Below are positions 17,022 to 25,651 of a DNA stretch of 64,000 bases, in pieces. The notes below the pieces were generated by a model. It had not been told where the DNA came from and did not search any database. It saw only the letters and a list, made by a program, of their open reading frames with translations. This DNA comes from Streptomyces sp. NBC_00259 (lineage in GTDB: Bacteria; Actinomycetota; Actinomycetes; Streptomycetales; Streptomycetaceae): assembly GCF_036181745.1 (NCBI RefSeq), contig NZ_CP108080.1, forward strand, positions 4,963,501 to 5,027,500. Reading direction: 5' to 3'. Each line of letters starts with the position of its first letter. The stretch's first letter is position 1. The translations under genes were made by a program, and so were the position numbers.

Positions 17022-18362
17022 ATGAGCCTCCGGGCGCGCATCAGCAATCCCGAACCGAGCAACGGGCAGGGCTCCGACAACCAGCTCGTCGGGATCTACC
17101 GCGCCAAGCTCCTGGAGGAGATCGACCTCGCGGAGATGTCCGCCCTTCAGGCCGCCGAACGCCGTGCCCGCCTCGAACGCGTGCTGGGCCACATCATCAG
17201 CCGCGAGGGACCGGTCCTCTCGTCGATCGAGCGCTCGCAGCTCATCCGCCGCGTCGTCGACGAAGCCCTCGGCCTCGGCATCCTGGAGCCCCTGCTCGAA
17301 GACGCCTCCATCAGCGAGATCATGGTCAACGGCCCCGAGCAGGTCTTCGTCGAGCGGCGCGGCCGGCTGGAGAAGCTGCCGATGCGCTTCAGCTCCCACG
17401 AACAGCTGATGCAGACCATCGAGCGCATCGTCTCCACGGTGAACCGCCGGGTGGACGAGGCCACTCCCATGGTCGACGCCCGGCTTCCCAGCGGCGAGCG
17501 CGTCAACGTGATCATCCCGCCGCTCTCCCTCTCCGGACCGATCCTCACGATCCGACGCTTCCCGCGGGCCTTCACGCTGCGCGAGATGATCGAGCTCGGT
17601 TCGCTCGACGAGCAGATGACGGTGCTGCTGTCCGGGCTCGTCCGCGCCAAGTTCAACGTGATCGTCTCCGGCGCCACCGGTACGGGAAAGACCACCCTGC
17701 TCAACGCGCTCTCCGGGCTGATCCCGGACGGGGAGCGCATCGTCACCATCGAGGACTCGGCAGAGCTCCAGCTCCAGCAGAGCCATGTCATCACCCTGGA
17801 GAGCCGCCCGGCGAACGTCGAGGGCAAGGGCCAGATCACCATCCGCGACCTGGTCCGCAACTCGCTGCGAATGCGCCCCGACCGCATCATCGTCGGTGAG
17901 GTCCGAGGCGGCGAGACGCTTGACATGCTCCAGGCAATGTCGACCGGTCACGACGGCTCCCTCGCCACGGTCCACGCCAACAGTGCCGAGGACGCGCTGA
18001 TGAGGCTCCAGACCCTGGGCTCCATGTCGGACGTCGAGATCCCGTTCGTGGCGATCAAGGACCAGATCAACAGCGCCGTCGACGTCATCGTCCAACTGAC
18101 CCGCCACGCCGACGGCTCCCGACGGATCACGGAGATCGCCATCGTCGACTCCCATGGAAGGGAGGAGTACCGGATCGTCACCGTCTGCCGGTTCGACGCC
18201 CAGCCCATGTCCGCCGACGGCCGGATCCACGGCGTCTTCGAGTACCTCCCGCTGCCGCGCCGGGTCGCCGAACGCCTGTACATGAAGAACGAGCCGATCC
18301 CACCGGCCTTCGGCGTCGCCGAGTCGGAGGAACAACTGGCGTTGCGCGAGGCGGTGGCATGA
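17022..18362 (+). CDS. tadA: Tad secretion ATPase TadA/CpaF
   Basis: 446 aa, typical of CpaF/TadA type II/IV secretion ATPases. The N-terminal helical domain (1-90) contains the family block EIMVNGPEQVFVERRGRL; the ATPase has Walker A GATGTGKT (217-224), the Asp box near EDSAELQL, Walker B DRIIVGEVRGGE and the His box TGHDGSLATVHAN. It powers pilus assembly at the inner face of the membrane with TadB and TadC. The AAGGAG at 17009-17014 supports the start. Its stop overlaps a low-complexity frame (18359). Confidence 0.95.
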   Translation: MSLRARISNPEPSNGQGSDNQLVGIYRAKLLEEIDLAEMSALQAAERRARLERVLGHIISREGPVLSSIERSQLIRRVVDEALGLGILEPLLEDASISEIMVNGPEQVFVERRGRLEKLPMRFSSHEQLMQTIERIVSTVNRRVDEATPMVDARLPSGERVNVIIPPLSLSGPILTIRRFPRAFTLREMIELGSLDEQMTVLLSGLVRAKFNVIVSGATGTGKTTLLNALSGLIPDGERIVTIEDSAELQLQQSHVITLESRPANVEGKGQITIRDLVRNSLRMRPDRIIVGEVRGGETLDMLQAMSTGHDGSLATVHANSAEDALMRLQTLGSMSDVEIPFVAIKDQINSAVDVIVQLTRHADGSRRITEIAIVDSHGREEYRIVTVCRFDAQPMSADGRIHGVFEYLPLPRRVAERLYMKNEPIPPAFGVAESEEQLALREAVA

Positions 18363-18568
18363 GCGCGATGGCCCCCGTGACCCCTGTGAGCCCTGTGAAC
18401 TCTGTTGGTCCCGTGGATCTCGGCAGTCGAAGTCCCGCGAGTCCTGTGCGTTCTGTGAGTCCCGTGCGTTCTGTGAGTCCCGTGAGTCCTGTGCGTTCCG
18501 TAAGCCCCGTAGGCCGTAAGGCGGAGGCAGTGTCCCCGACCGCGACAGAAGGTTCAGCCCGTGGCTAA
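18359..18568 (+). CDS. Low-complexity Ser/Pro/Val-repeat ORF bridging tadA and tadB (possible coupling peptide)
   Basis: 69 codons starting at the ATGA overlap with tadA and running 8 bp into tadB. The product consists of SPVRSV-type repeats encoded by a minisatellite (two exact 18-bp copies at 18446-18481). It may be a translated spacer coupling tadA to tadB, or a fortuitous frame. It has no homology that I recognise. Confidence 0.35.
   Translation: MSAMAPVTPVSPVNSVGPVDLGSRSPASPVRSVSPVRSVSPVSPVRSVSPVGRKAEAVSPTATEGSARG
18371..18510. repeat. Minisatellite at the tadA/tadB junction
   Basis: Degenerate 9-bp units (CCTGTGAGT, TCTGTGAGT, CCCGTGCGT) including two identical adjacent 18-bp copies GTGCGTTCTGTGAGTCCC at 18446-18463 and 18464-18481. 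Length variation here would be in multiples of 3 and so frame-preserving. Confidence 0.75.
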
Positions 18569-19502
18569 TCTCCCGCTCCTGACGATCGGCGTCACCCTGC
18601 TCGCCTGCGTCCTCGGCGTCGTCGGCGTCCACATCTACTCCTCGGGCAAGGCCCAACGGCAGGCGATCGTCGACCGGATGTCCCAGACCGGCCAGATCGC
18701 GCTCCCCAGCAGCCGCCGGCGCCGCTTCCGTGGCGTGGACCGACGCCTGCGCGGGACGGGGATCGGCAAGCGGATCGAGCGGAAGATCGCCACGACCGGG
18801 CTCGACCTCACCCCGGGCGAGTACCTCGTGTACGTGATCGGCGCACTGCTCGCCATCTACTTCACCGTCGGCGCGATCTTCGCACCCTTCTTCGGCGTCC
18901 TCGCGGCATTCGTCGGACTGTGGGGAGCCAACGCCTTCCTCAACTGGCAGCGCGCCAAGCGGACCGAGGCGTTCATCAACCAGCTCCCCGAGTTCACCCG
19001 CGTCCTCGCCAACGCCACTCACGCCGGACTCGCCATGCGCACCGCACTGGCCATGGCGGCCGAGGAACTCGACGACCCGGCAGGCGAGGAACTGCTGCGC
19101 GTGGCCGACCAGCTCTCCGTCGGCCACTCCCTCGACGTCGCCCTCGGCGAACTCGCCGACCGTCTGCCGTCCCGCGAACTCGTCGTCCTCGTCTCCACGC
19201 TCGTCCTCTCCAACCGGGCCGGCGGCCAGGTCGTCACCTCGCTGCGCAACCTGACCGAGACCCTGGAGGAGCGCAAGGAGACGCGGCGAGAAGTGACCAC
19301 GATGCTCTCGCAGGTGAAGGTGACCGCCTTCGCCGTCCCGCTCCTCGGCCTCGGCTTCCTCCTGATGATCAACGCCATGACCCCCGGGGCCCTGGACAAG
19401 ATGACCGGCTCGGTGATCGGCCAGCTGGCCGTGGTCGTCGCCTTCGGCCTGTACGCCGTCGGCTTCTTCCTGATCCGCGGCATGTCCCGGATCCGGGTCT
19501 GA
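18561..19502 (+). CDS. tadB: Tad membrane platform protein TadB (T2SSF family)
   Basis: 313 aa from a GTG at 18561. There are membrane segments at about 4-26 and 95-135 and two at the C-terminus; the T2SSF/GspF cytosolic domain (about 150-270) contains LPEFTRVLANATHAGLAMRTAL and TSLRNLTETLEERKETRREV. TadB and TadC form the inner-membrane platform that transmits TadA ATPase motion to pilin polymerisation. No strong ribosome site precedes the GTG (AAGG at about 18549), consistent with coupling from upstream translation. Confidence 0.9.
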   Translation: MANLPLLTIGVTLLACVLGVVGVHIYSSGKAQRQAIVDRMSQTGQIALPSSRRRRFRGVDRRLRGTGIGKRIERKIATTGLDLTPGEYLVYVIGALLAIYFTVGAIFAPFFGVLAAFVGLWGANAFLNWQRAKRTEAFINQLPEFTRVLANATHAGLAMRTALAMAAEELDDPAGEELLRVADQLSVGHSLDVALGELADRLPSRELVVLVSTLVLSNRAGGQVVTSLRNLTETLEERKETRREVTTMLSQVKVTAFAVPLLGLGFLLMINAMTPGALDKMTGSVIGQLAVVVAFGLYAVGFFLIRGMSRIRV

Positions 19503-19523
19503 ACGGGAAGGACACGAGGACAC

Positions 19524-20417
19524 ATGATGGGACTTCTGCTCGCGGTCGCCTTCGGTCTCGCCGTGTACGGCGTGTTCCACGGCATCCGGATGTACCGCGC
19601 CGAGGCCAAGCTCCCCAGCGACCTCGCGATCGCCCTCGAAGTGGGCTCCACGCGCACCACCGCGGTCGGCTCCGGCGTCGACCGCATGGGCATGCGGTAC
19701 GCCCCGACCGTGCTCTCGATGATGGGGCCCAAGCGCGTCGACGCCCTGCGCCGCAGGCTCGACATGGCGGGCAACCCCGGCGGTATCACCGTCGACCGCT
19801 ACGCCGCGCGCCGCGCCGTCTACACGATCCTCGGCGTGGCCGCCGCCCTGGCCCTCCTCGCTCGGGGACAGGCGGTGATCGCCGTCATCGCCCTCGTGTA
19901 CGGACTCGTGTGGACCGACTTCCTGATCCGGGTCGCCATCACCCGCCGCCGCCAGGACATCGAGCGCACCCTCCCCGACTTCCTCGACGTCCTCGCCGTC
20001 GTCGTCTCGGCCGGCCTCGGCTTCCGCCAGGCACTGGAGCGGGTCGCCGAGAAGTACAAGGGACCGTGGTCGGACGAGCTACGGATCACCCTGCGCCAGA
20101 TGGACATGGGCGTCAGCCGCCGCGAGGCCTTCGAGCAACTGCGGAAGCGGAACGCGTCGGAACAGGTGTCGATGTTCGTCACCGCCCTCCAGCAGGGCGA
20201 GGAACTGGGTGCCCCGATCGTCGACACCCTGATCCAGATCGCCACCGACATGCGCCGTGCGGACGCTCAGAACGCCCGTCGTACGGCGGCCAAGGCCGTT
20301 CCCAAGACCACGCTCGTCGTGACCATGGTCATGCTCCCCGCGACCCTGATCCTCATCGTCGTGAGCTTCTACTACGGCTCCGGCGTCGACTTCACCAACG
20401 TCCTCAACGGCGGCTGA
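19524..20417 (+). CDS. tadC: Tad membrane platform protein TadC (T2SSF family)
   Basis: 297 aa. The ATG at 19524 (or the adjacent ATG at 19527) follows GAGG at 19514-19517. Membrane segments lie near 5-20, 95-135 and 270-290, with a T2SSF domain containing LPDFLDVLAVVVSAGLGFRQAL and FVTALQQGEELGAPIVDTL. It pairs with TadB. It lies 21 bp after tadB. The gap to the kinase gene is filled with a GGAACC-type microsatellite. Confidence 0.9.
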   Translation: MMGLLLAVAFGLAVYGVFHGIRMYRAEAKLPSDLAIALEVGSTRTTAVGSGVDRMGMRYAPTVLSMMGPKRVDALRRRLDMAGNPGGITVDRYAARRAVYTILGVAAALALLARGQAVIAVIALVYGLVWTDFLIRVAITRRRQDIERTLPDFLDVLAVVVSAGLGFRQALERVAEKYKGPWSDELRITLRQMDMGVSRREAFEQLRKRNASEQVSMFVTALQQGEELGAPIVDTLIQIATDMRRADAQNARRTAAKAVPKTTLVVTMVMLPATLILIVVSFYYGSGVDFTNVLNGG

Positions 20418-20423
20418 GACCTG

Positions 20424-20518
20424 GAAGGAAGCGCAACCGGAACAGGAGCGAAACGCGAACGCGAACGGGAACCGGACCGGAACCGGAACTGGGACTGGAG
20501 CTGGAACCGAACTCGGAC
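20424..20518. repeat. GGAACCGGAAC-type microsatellite at the tadC/histidine kinase junction
   Basis: Purine-rich GGAACCGGA, GCGAAC and GGAGCTGGA units fill the gap between tadC and the kinase, ending at the kinase ribosome site GGAGG (20520-20524). Confidence 0.65.
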
Positions 20519-20532
20519 AGGAGGTGACCACC

Positions 20533-21915
20533 ATGGCCCAGCAAATCGCCGCCCTCGGCGGCGGAGCCGGCGCCGGCATCACCGGCGGCATCGGCGGCGG
20601 TATGAACGGTGAACTGCCCCCGCAGGCGACAGCCACCGCCTCCCAGCACGTGCCCTCGCTCCCGATCCAGGTCAACGCCCTGCAGGCGCTCTGCCGGCAG
20701 GTGTTCGGCTTCCGGCTGGCGGTGATCGGCCTGGCCACGCCGTTCGCCCTGGACAACACCGCACCGGGGCTGGCCGTATGGCTCGTCGGCGCCGCCGTGA
20801 TCGTCACGGTCATGGTGTCGTACATCCCCCTGCGCGACTGGGAGCGCTTCGGGCCCATCCTGCTGCGGCACCCGACGCTGCTCGCCGTCGACTCCCTCTT
20901 CGGCGCACTGCTGCTGGCCGTCGCCTCTCCCGAGTCCCTCCTGGCCTACGTCACCATCTGCACACCCCTGCTCGCCGGGCTGGTCTACAGCTGGCGCGGG
21001 GCCGCGGTCTTCGCCGTGCTCCAGTCGCTCATCCTCGCGGGCGCGTACGCCGTGAACCCCACCGTGGAGGCGGGAGTCAGCGATCTGCTCCTGCCGGGCC
21101 TGTGCGTCATCGCGGGAGCCGTCGGCAGCACCCTGCGCAACCTGATGCTCGGCTTCGGCGCGGCGAGCCAGGCCCTCACCGAGGCCCGCGCCCGGCTCGC
21201 CGTCAACGAGGCCGTGGAGGAGGAGCGCGCCCGCCTCGCCCGGGAGATGCACGACTCGGTCGCCAAGACCCTGCACGGGCTGGCGCTGGCCGCGGACGGA
21301 CTGGCCGGCACGGCCGACCGCATGGACCCGCTCACCATCAAGCACCAGGCGGACCTCGTCGCCCGCTCCGCGCGCCGTGCCGCCGCCGAGTCGCGGGAGC
21401 TGCTGTCGGACCTGCGCCGTGAGTCGGGGCTCGACGGCGGAATCGACGTCCTCGACGAACTCACCGCCCGCACCGAGGACTTCGCTCGGCGGCACGAGGT
21501 CCGGGCCACCTTCCGACGGCTCAACCAGGCCCCCGTACCGGCCGTGCCGCAGGTCGTCGCACGCCAGGCCCTGACCATCGCCTCGGAGGCCATGGAGAAC
21601 GCCCACCGCCACGGCCGACCGAGCTACTTGGACGTCTCCGCCGGCGTCGTCGGTGACGTCCTCCGTATCAGCGTGTACGACGACGGAACGGGCCTGCCGC
21701 CCGGCACCACCCTGGACGACCTCCGCCGCGCGGGCCACTTCGGTCTCGTCGGCATGGTCGAACGGGCCGCGTCCATCGGCGCCCGCATCCGCATCGGCCG
21801 CGGCCGCCACGCGCGGGGTACGGAGGTCCGGCTCGAACTGCCGCTGATGGCGATCGCGCCGCCGCCGCTGGGCGCGGTGCCGCGACAGCAGCGAACGGCG
21901 CCGCTCCTGAACTGA
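20533..21915 (+). CDS. Membrane sensor histidine kinase (NarL-type, HisKA_3)
   Basis: 460 aa; the ATG at 20533 has GGAGG eight bases upstream. The N-terminal Gly-rich tail is followed by a multi-TM sensor (about 58-200). The HisKA_3 dimerisation helix reads RARLAREMHDSVAKTLHG with phospho-acceptor His240. The ATPase domain has an N box (NAHRHGR) and a G1 box (DDGTGLPPG). It is cotranscribed with the response regulator 109 bp downstream and sits inside the tad locus, so it probably senses an envelope or starvation cue and controls pilus expression. The stimulus is unknown. Confidence 0.9.
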   Translation: MAQQIAALGGGAGAGITGGIGGGMNGELPPQATATASQHVPSLPIQVNALQALCRQVFGFRLAVIGLATPFALDNTAPGLAVWLVGAAVIVTVMVSYIPLRDWERFGPILLRHPTLLAVDSLFGALLLAVASPESLLAYVTICTPLLAGLVYSWRGAAVFAVLQSLILAGAYAVNPTVEAGVSDLLLPGLCVIAGAVGSTLRNLMLGFGAASQALTEARARLAVNEAVEEERARLAREMHDSVAKTLHGLALAADGLAGTADRMDPLTIKHQADLVARSARRAAAESRELLSDLRRESGLDGGIDVLDELTARTEDFARRHEVRATFRRLNQAPVPAVPQVVARQALTIASEAMENAHRHGRPSYLDVSAGVVGDVLRISVYDDGTGLPPGTTLDDLRRAGHFGLVGMVERAASIGARIRIGRGRHARGTEVRLELPLMAIAPPPLGAVPRQQRTAPLLN

Positions 21916-21959
21916 CCGCCGCGTCCCCGACCCGATCCCCACCCGTCTCCCGTCCCCAC

Positions 21960-22004
21960 CCCGTCCCCCACCACCCCGTCCCCCACCATCCCGTCCCCCA
22001 CCAT
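21960..22004. repeat. 15-bp tandem repeat at the kinase/regulator junction
   Basis: Three tandem 15-bp units CCCGTCCCCCACCAY lie just before the GAGAGGAGG ribosome site of the response regulator. Confidence 0.8.
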
Positions 22005-22024
22005 CCCGAGAGGAGGCCGCATCC

Positions 22025-23143
22025 ATGCCGGACGACATCTCCCGTAGCTCAGGGCAGCAGTGGACACAGCATCCCCACGTGTCCCAGCACACGTCCTCGC
22101 ATGCCACACCGCTCACTTCCGACCATTCCTCCGGATCGTCCGCCTTCCCCGCTCCCCAAGGGCCGGCGGCAGCGGCATCCGGCGAATTCCCCGCCCTCCC
22201 CGGCTCCATGGCACCCGCCCCGACGCTCCGGGTCGTGATCGCCGACGACAACCCGGTCGTACGAGCGGGCCTGACCGTGCTGCTCCAGGGCCGTCAGGAC
22301 ATCCACGTCGTCGCGGAGGCAGCCGACGGCCGCCAGGCCTACGACGCGGCGGTCCAGCACCGGCCGGACGTCATCCTGCTGGACGTACGCATGCCCGGGG
22401 TCGACGGCATCTCCGCTCTGCCGCACCTCGTCCGGCTCGCGCCGGTGCTGATGATGACGTACAGCCGGGAGAGTGAAATCGTCCACGAGGCCCTGCGGCG
22501 CGGAGCGGGCGGCTACCTGGTCCATGGCGAGTTCACCGCGGACCAGCTCGTCGCCGCCGTGAGGGACATCAAGGAGGGTCGTGCCTCCTTCACCGCCTCG
22601 GCATCCAGCGCGCTCCTCGCGACCGTACGGGGCACTGGTCAGGCGCACCCCGAGCCGACGGGTCCACCGCTGCCGGAGGGTCTCGGGACGGCCTTCCACG
22701 GTCCCGGATACCAGCCCGGAGCATCTGCAACCGCACACGACACGAGCGTCGGTCGTGTCAACTCATCGTCAACAAATCAGCAGGTGGGCCCAGTTAGGGC
22801 GGAGACTCCTCCGCAACAATTCGATGCGCCCTCTTCGCTTTCGCAAGCGAATATGGCACATTCTTCAGCAGAGTCGGTCACGCCAGGGGCCAACCCTGGC
22901 GCCAGCGGTGCCGGAGGGCTGCTGACGGAGCTGAGCCAACGGGAGGTGGAAGTGATGGACCTGATCGCGTCGGGCATGACGAATCAGCAGATCGCCGCCA
23001 CCTGCTTCATCAGCCAGAAGACCGTCAAGAACCACATCAACCGCATCTTCGCCAAGCTCAACGCCGGCAGCCGAGGCGAGGCCATCGCCCTCTGGCACAG
23101 CCTGAGGCGAGGTTCCCGAGGGGGGCCGACGAGTCATGGCTGA
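22025..23143 (+). CDS. NarL/LuxR-family response regulator with long linker
   Basis: 372 aa, far longer than the usual 210-230. Residues 1-65 are a disordered tail. The receiver domain (68-190) has acidic pocket ADD, phospho-acceptor Asp120 in VILLDVRMPG, and a Thr-type switch (MTYS). The LuxR helix-turn-helix is at 300-360 (LSQREVEVMDLIASGMTNQQIA). The 205-298 linker is Ser/Gln/Pro-rich and encoded by clearly less GC-rich DNA. It is the partner of the upstream kinase and the best in-locus candidate for binding the shared palindromic box, though that is inference. Confidence 0.9.
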   Translation: MPDDISRSSGQQWTQHPHVSQHTSSHATPLTSDHSSGSSAFPAPQGPAAAASGEFPALPGSMAPAPTLRVVIADDNPVVRAGLTVLLQGRQDIHVVAEAADGRQAYDAAVQHRPDVILLDVRMPGVDGISALPHLVRLAPVLMMTYSRESEIVHEALRRGAGGYLVHGEFTADQLVAAVRDIKEGRASFTASASSALLATVRGTGQAHPEPTGPPLPEGLGTAFHGPGYQPGASATAHDTSVGRVNSSSTNQQVGPVRAETPPQQFDAPSSLSQANMAHSSAESVTPGANPGASGAGGLLTELSQREVEVMDLIASGMTNQQIAATCFISQKTVKNHINRIFAKLNAGSRGEAIALWHSLRRGSRGGPTSHG

Positions 23144-23159
23144 CATGTCCGGACAGGAA

Positions 23160-23185
23160 CGGGCCCAATCCGTGGAATGGGCCCG
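23160..23185. promoter_or_regulatory. GGGCCC inverted repeat after the response regulator
   Basis: CGGGCCCAATCC and GGAATGGGCCCG (23160-23185) form a 12-bp stem with one mismatch just after the regulator gene and just before box promoter F. It may be a terminator or a second binding site for the protein that uses the box. Confidence 0.5.
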
Positions 23186-23189
23186 GAGT

Positions 23190-23234
23190 TGGGCCCTGAG
23201 GCCCATGCCGAGGGGTGTTCTCCCCCCGTACGTT
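23190..23234 (+). promoter_or_regulatory. Box promoter F for the Flp pilin
   Basis: TGGGCCCTGAGGCCCA (23190-23205) followed after 23 nt by TACGTT (23229-23234). It is followed by a leader of about 100 nt to the pilin ATG. Confidence 0.65.
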
Positions 23235-23343
23235 TCTCATGTCGCCAGCGAGACCGGCCAGGAGGAAGCCGGAAGCGCGAGCGACACCAAAGACTCGTAC
23301 GAGTCGGCCGGCACGCGGCCGGCCGGACCTGGAGGGGAACACC

Positions 23344-23583
23344 ATGTCGAACATCACGCTGAAGGCCGCGTCCAACGCCCGCGTCTACATCGGTTCCTGG
23401 GCGAAGACGACCGTCGAGGCGATCCAGCGCCGCAGCGACAAGGGCCAGGGTGCCGTCGAGTACGTGGGTGTGATCGTCCTGGTTGCGCTGATCATCGTGG
23501 CGGTCGTCGGGACGGACATCGACACCACCATCGCAGACGCCCTGACCACCCGGGTCGGCGAGATTCTGCGTGGCGACGGCTAG
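23344..23583 (+). CDS. flp: Flp-family type IVb major pilin
   Basis: 79 aa from an ATG preceded by GGAGGGG eight bases upstream. A 33-residue basic leader (SNARVYIGSWAKTTVEAIQR) ends RSDKG; cleavage gives QGAVEYVGVIVLVALIIV, the class III N-methylated helix with Glu at +5. The mature pilin is about 45 residues, very short as in Flp pilins, with no cysteines. It is the structural subunit assembled by TadA/B/C. It has its own box promoter, separate from the main tad operon. Confidence 0.93.
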   Translation: MSNITLKAASNARVYIGSWAKTTVEAIQRRSDKGQGAVEYVGVIVLVALIIVAVVGTDIDTTIADALTTRVGEILRGDG

Positions 23584-24185
23584 TGATCACCTCGTTCGCT
23601 CGCGAGAAAGGGCAGGCCTCTCCCGCCTATGTCACGGTGGTAGCGGGCCTGCTCTTTCTCGCGCTCGCGTTCTTCGCGGTCGGCCAGGCCGGTGCCACAC
23701 GCAACGGTACGCAGACAGCGGCCGACGCCGCCGCACTCGCGGCGGCGAAGGAATCTCGGGACAAGTTCAGGCTGGAACTTCTTGCTGTGCCCAACCCTGC
23801 GATCCTGGCAGCAGTCTTCAACCTGGGCCAGATCGGATCCTGGTGGGGGTGTCACGCGGCTTTCCCCATGGCTCAGAAGAACAATGCCGTGGTGGATATG
23901 ACGAAGGGCGGCGGCTGCTCTCCGGCCTTCAACGGGCGTTGGGGCTTCACCGTCCACACCAAGTCGCAGAAACCGGTGGGTGACACGGTCCTGCCGGGGA
24001 CCGAGGGCGAGAAAGGCAAGGGTACGGCACAGGCGACGGCCGAGCTCGAATCACGGTGCGTCTACACGCCGGTACCCAAGCCCTTGGGGACGTTGACCTG
24101 CAAGGGGGTCGCCCCCTGGCTGGTGGGCGAAGGCCCGCCGCCGGACGGGCCGGACCTCTTCGACATCCGGCTGGCCGAGAACTGA
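23583..24185 (+). CDS. TadG-like/Rv3654c-type pilus-associated secreted protein
   Basis: 200 aa from a GTG at 23583 that overlaps the pilin stop by one base. The N-terminus (FAREKGQASPAYVTVVAGLL) is a pilin-like helix with a GQASPAY start in place of GQTALEY, followed by QTAADAAALAAAKE, the motif of TadG/TadE-like proteins. The extracytoplasmic part contains several cysteines. The Glu at +5 is replaced, so processing is uncertain. It is cotranscribed with flp. Confidence 0.78.
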   Translation: MITSFAREKGQASPAYVTVVAGLLFLALAFFAVGQAGATRNGTQTAADAAALAAAKESRDKFRLELLAVPNPAILAAVFNLGQIGSWWGCHAAFPMAQKNNAVVDMTKGGGCSPAFNGRWGFTVHTKSQKPVGDTVLPGTEGEKGKGTAQATAELESRCVYTPVPKPLGTLTCKGVAPWLVGEGPPPDGPDLFDIRLAEN

Positions 24186-24216
24186 CCGAGAACGAATGCG
24201 AAGGAATTCACCAATC

Positions 24217-24819
24217 ATGCATGTCCGGTACGGAGTGACGACTCGCAGGGTGGCCACCGCCGCTCTCCTCGCGACAACGCTGACTCTGTCGCTCACCGCA
24301 TGTGGCGGTGACGGCGAGGGGGCGGCCAAGGATCAGGGGAGCAGCTCCGCCCCCGCCGCTTCGGGAAACAGCAAGCCCAAAGAAGAAGAGGGCGGCGGTA
24401 ACACCGTGCCGGACACCAGCCAGACTCTGGCAACGATCAACGGCAGTAACGGATTCCAGTTCGTCATCCACAGCGCAGTCCGGGACGACGGCGGTTTCCT
24501 CACTGTGACGGGCACCGTCAAGAACACGTCGGGCAAGGTGGCTTATCCACCTGTCGCGTGGAACGGCCAGGAGAGCAATGTCAAGCGTGCTGGGCGCTCC
24601 TTCGCAGGGATCACTCTCGTCGACAAGGCGGAGAAGAAGCGTTACTACGTGCTGCGCGACACTGAAGGTTATCCGCTGACCACGACAGGCGTCACGAGCA
24701 TCGAGGCAGGCGACGCTGGGGTCCCCTTCTTCGCTCAGTTCCCGGCTCCTCCCGACACGACGTCACAGGTCGCCATCCAGATTCCCCTGATGCCCACCGC
24801 CATGATTGAGATCTCCTGA
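24217..24819 (+). CDS. Putative lipoprotein in the flp operon
   Basis: 200 aa from the ATG at 24217, or an ATG seven codons upstream; GAAGGA precedes the former. The signal peptide ends in LSLTAC with Cys29 as the lipobox cysteine, followed by a Gly/Ser/Lys-rich linker and a domain (about 75-195) with FVIHSAVRDDGGFLTVTGTV that looks like an immunoglobulin-like, DUF4352-type fold. Its stop overlaps the next start (TGATG). It is probably an envelope partner of the pilus. Confidence 0.75.
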   Translation: MHVRYGVTTRRVATAALLATTLTLSLTACGGDGEGAAKDQGSSSAPAASGNSKPKEEEGGGNTVPDTSQTLATINGSNGFQFVIHSAVRDDGGFLTVTGTVKNTSGKVAYPPVAWNGQESNVKRAGRSFAGITLVDKAEKKRYYVLRDTEGYPLTTTGVTSIEAGDAGVPFFAQFPAPPDTTSQVAIQIPLMPTAMIEIS

Positions 24820-25487
24820 TGAGGGCCGCCACGACACCCCGCTCCCGCCGGGCCGCGGCGTCGGTCTTCACCGCCGCCGCGCTCGTCGTGAGCCTGCAGT
24901 TCACCGTCGTCGGGGGCGCATGGGCCGACGAAACCCCGAGCCCCGGCACGCCACCGGGCACGGAGTCGACCTCCCCACCACCTGAGGTCGACGGGAACGC
25001 GCCCGGTCTCAAGCTCCGCGACGGCGCGACGCTCGCCCCCGCCCGGGTGCTCGACATCGTTTCCGTCGTCGAGTCCGAGGGTGGTGAGGAGCGCCGCGAG
25101 GAGACCAGCTCGAACCTGAAGTTCGCGCTCCAGGCGGAGGTGCTCTTCGGCAAGGACAGCGCCAAGCTGTCCGGCGCCGCCAACGCGCGGATCGCCGAGA
25201 TCGCGGCGGAGATCACGAAGCAGGGCGCCAAGAAGGTCCGCGTCTTCGGCTTCACCGACAACCTCGGGTCCTCCGCACACGGTGACGTCCTCTCCAAGCA
25301 GCGGGCCGACGCCGTGCACGGCGTGCTGTCGAAGCAGCTCTCCGGCGCCGGGATCAGCTACGAGATCCGCGGCTACGGCGAGCAGTACCCGATCGCCGAC
25401 AACGGCAGCGAGGAAGGCCGCAAGAAGAACCGCCGGGTGGAGGTCTCCTTCCCGCGCGGCGAGAAGGGCGGCGGCTCCCAGAGCTGA
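24819..25487 (+). CDS. OmpA-family cell-envelope protein
   Basis: 222 aa with a signal peptide (to about residue 35). The C-terminal OmpA-like domain (about 100-215) contains VRVFGFTDNLGSS, LSKQRADAVHGVL, and GRKKNRRVEVSF, the peptidoglycan-binding signature with its conserved Asp and Arg. In a Gram-positive setting it would anchor to peptidoglycan outside the membrane. It is translationally coupled to the lipoprotein gene and ends the tad block. Confidence 0.88.
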   Translation: MRAATTPRSRRAAASVFTAAALVVSLQFTVVGGAWADETPSPGTPPGTESTSPPPEVDGNAPGLKLRDGATLAPARVLDIVSVVESEGGEERREETSSNLKFALQAEVLFGKDSAKLSGAANARIAEIAAEITKQGAKKVRVFGFTDNLGSSAHGDVLSKQRADAVHGVLSKQLSGAGISYEIRGYGEQYPIADNGSEEGRKKNRRVEVSFPRGEKGGGSQS

Positions 25488-25651
25488 CGCCGCTCCACGC
25501 GGAGTCTCAGATCGCGCCGCATGGTCTCAGCAGAGATGGCGGACGGCGGCGGCATCCATGCCGCCGCCGTGACACTCGAAGGCCAGAGCCGTCACACCGG
25601 TGATCGGAACCGCTGTCCAAACCGATTGACGCCGGGTGCAGAATCTCTGCC

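Noticed and set aside
18359..18568. A conserved gene between tadA and tadB
   Set aside because: The product is entirely low-complexity repeats of a minisatellite; kept only as a low-confidence coupling ORF.
16749..19580. Minus-strand frame of 943 codons opposite tadA-tadB
   Set aside because: Antisense to two strongly supported Tad genes; no motifs.
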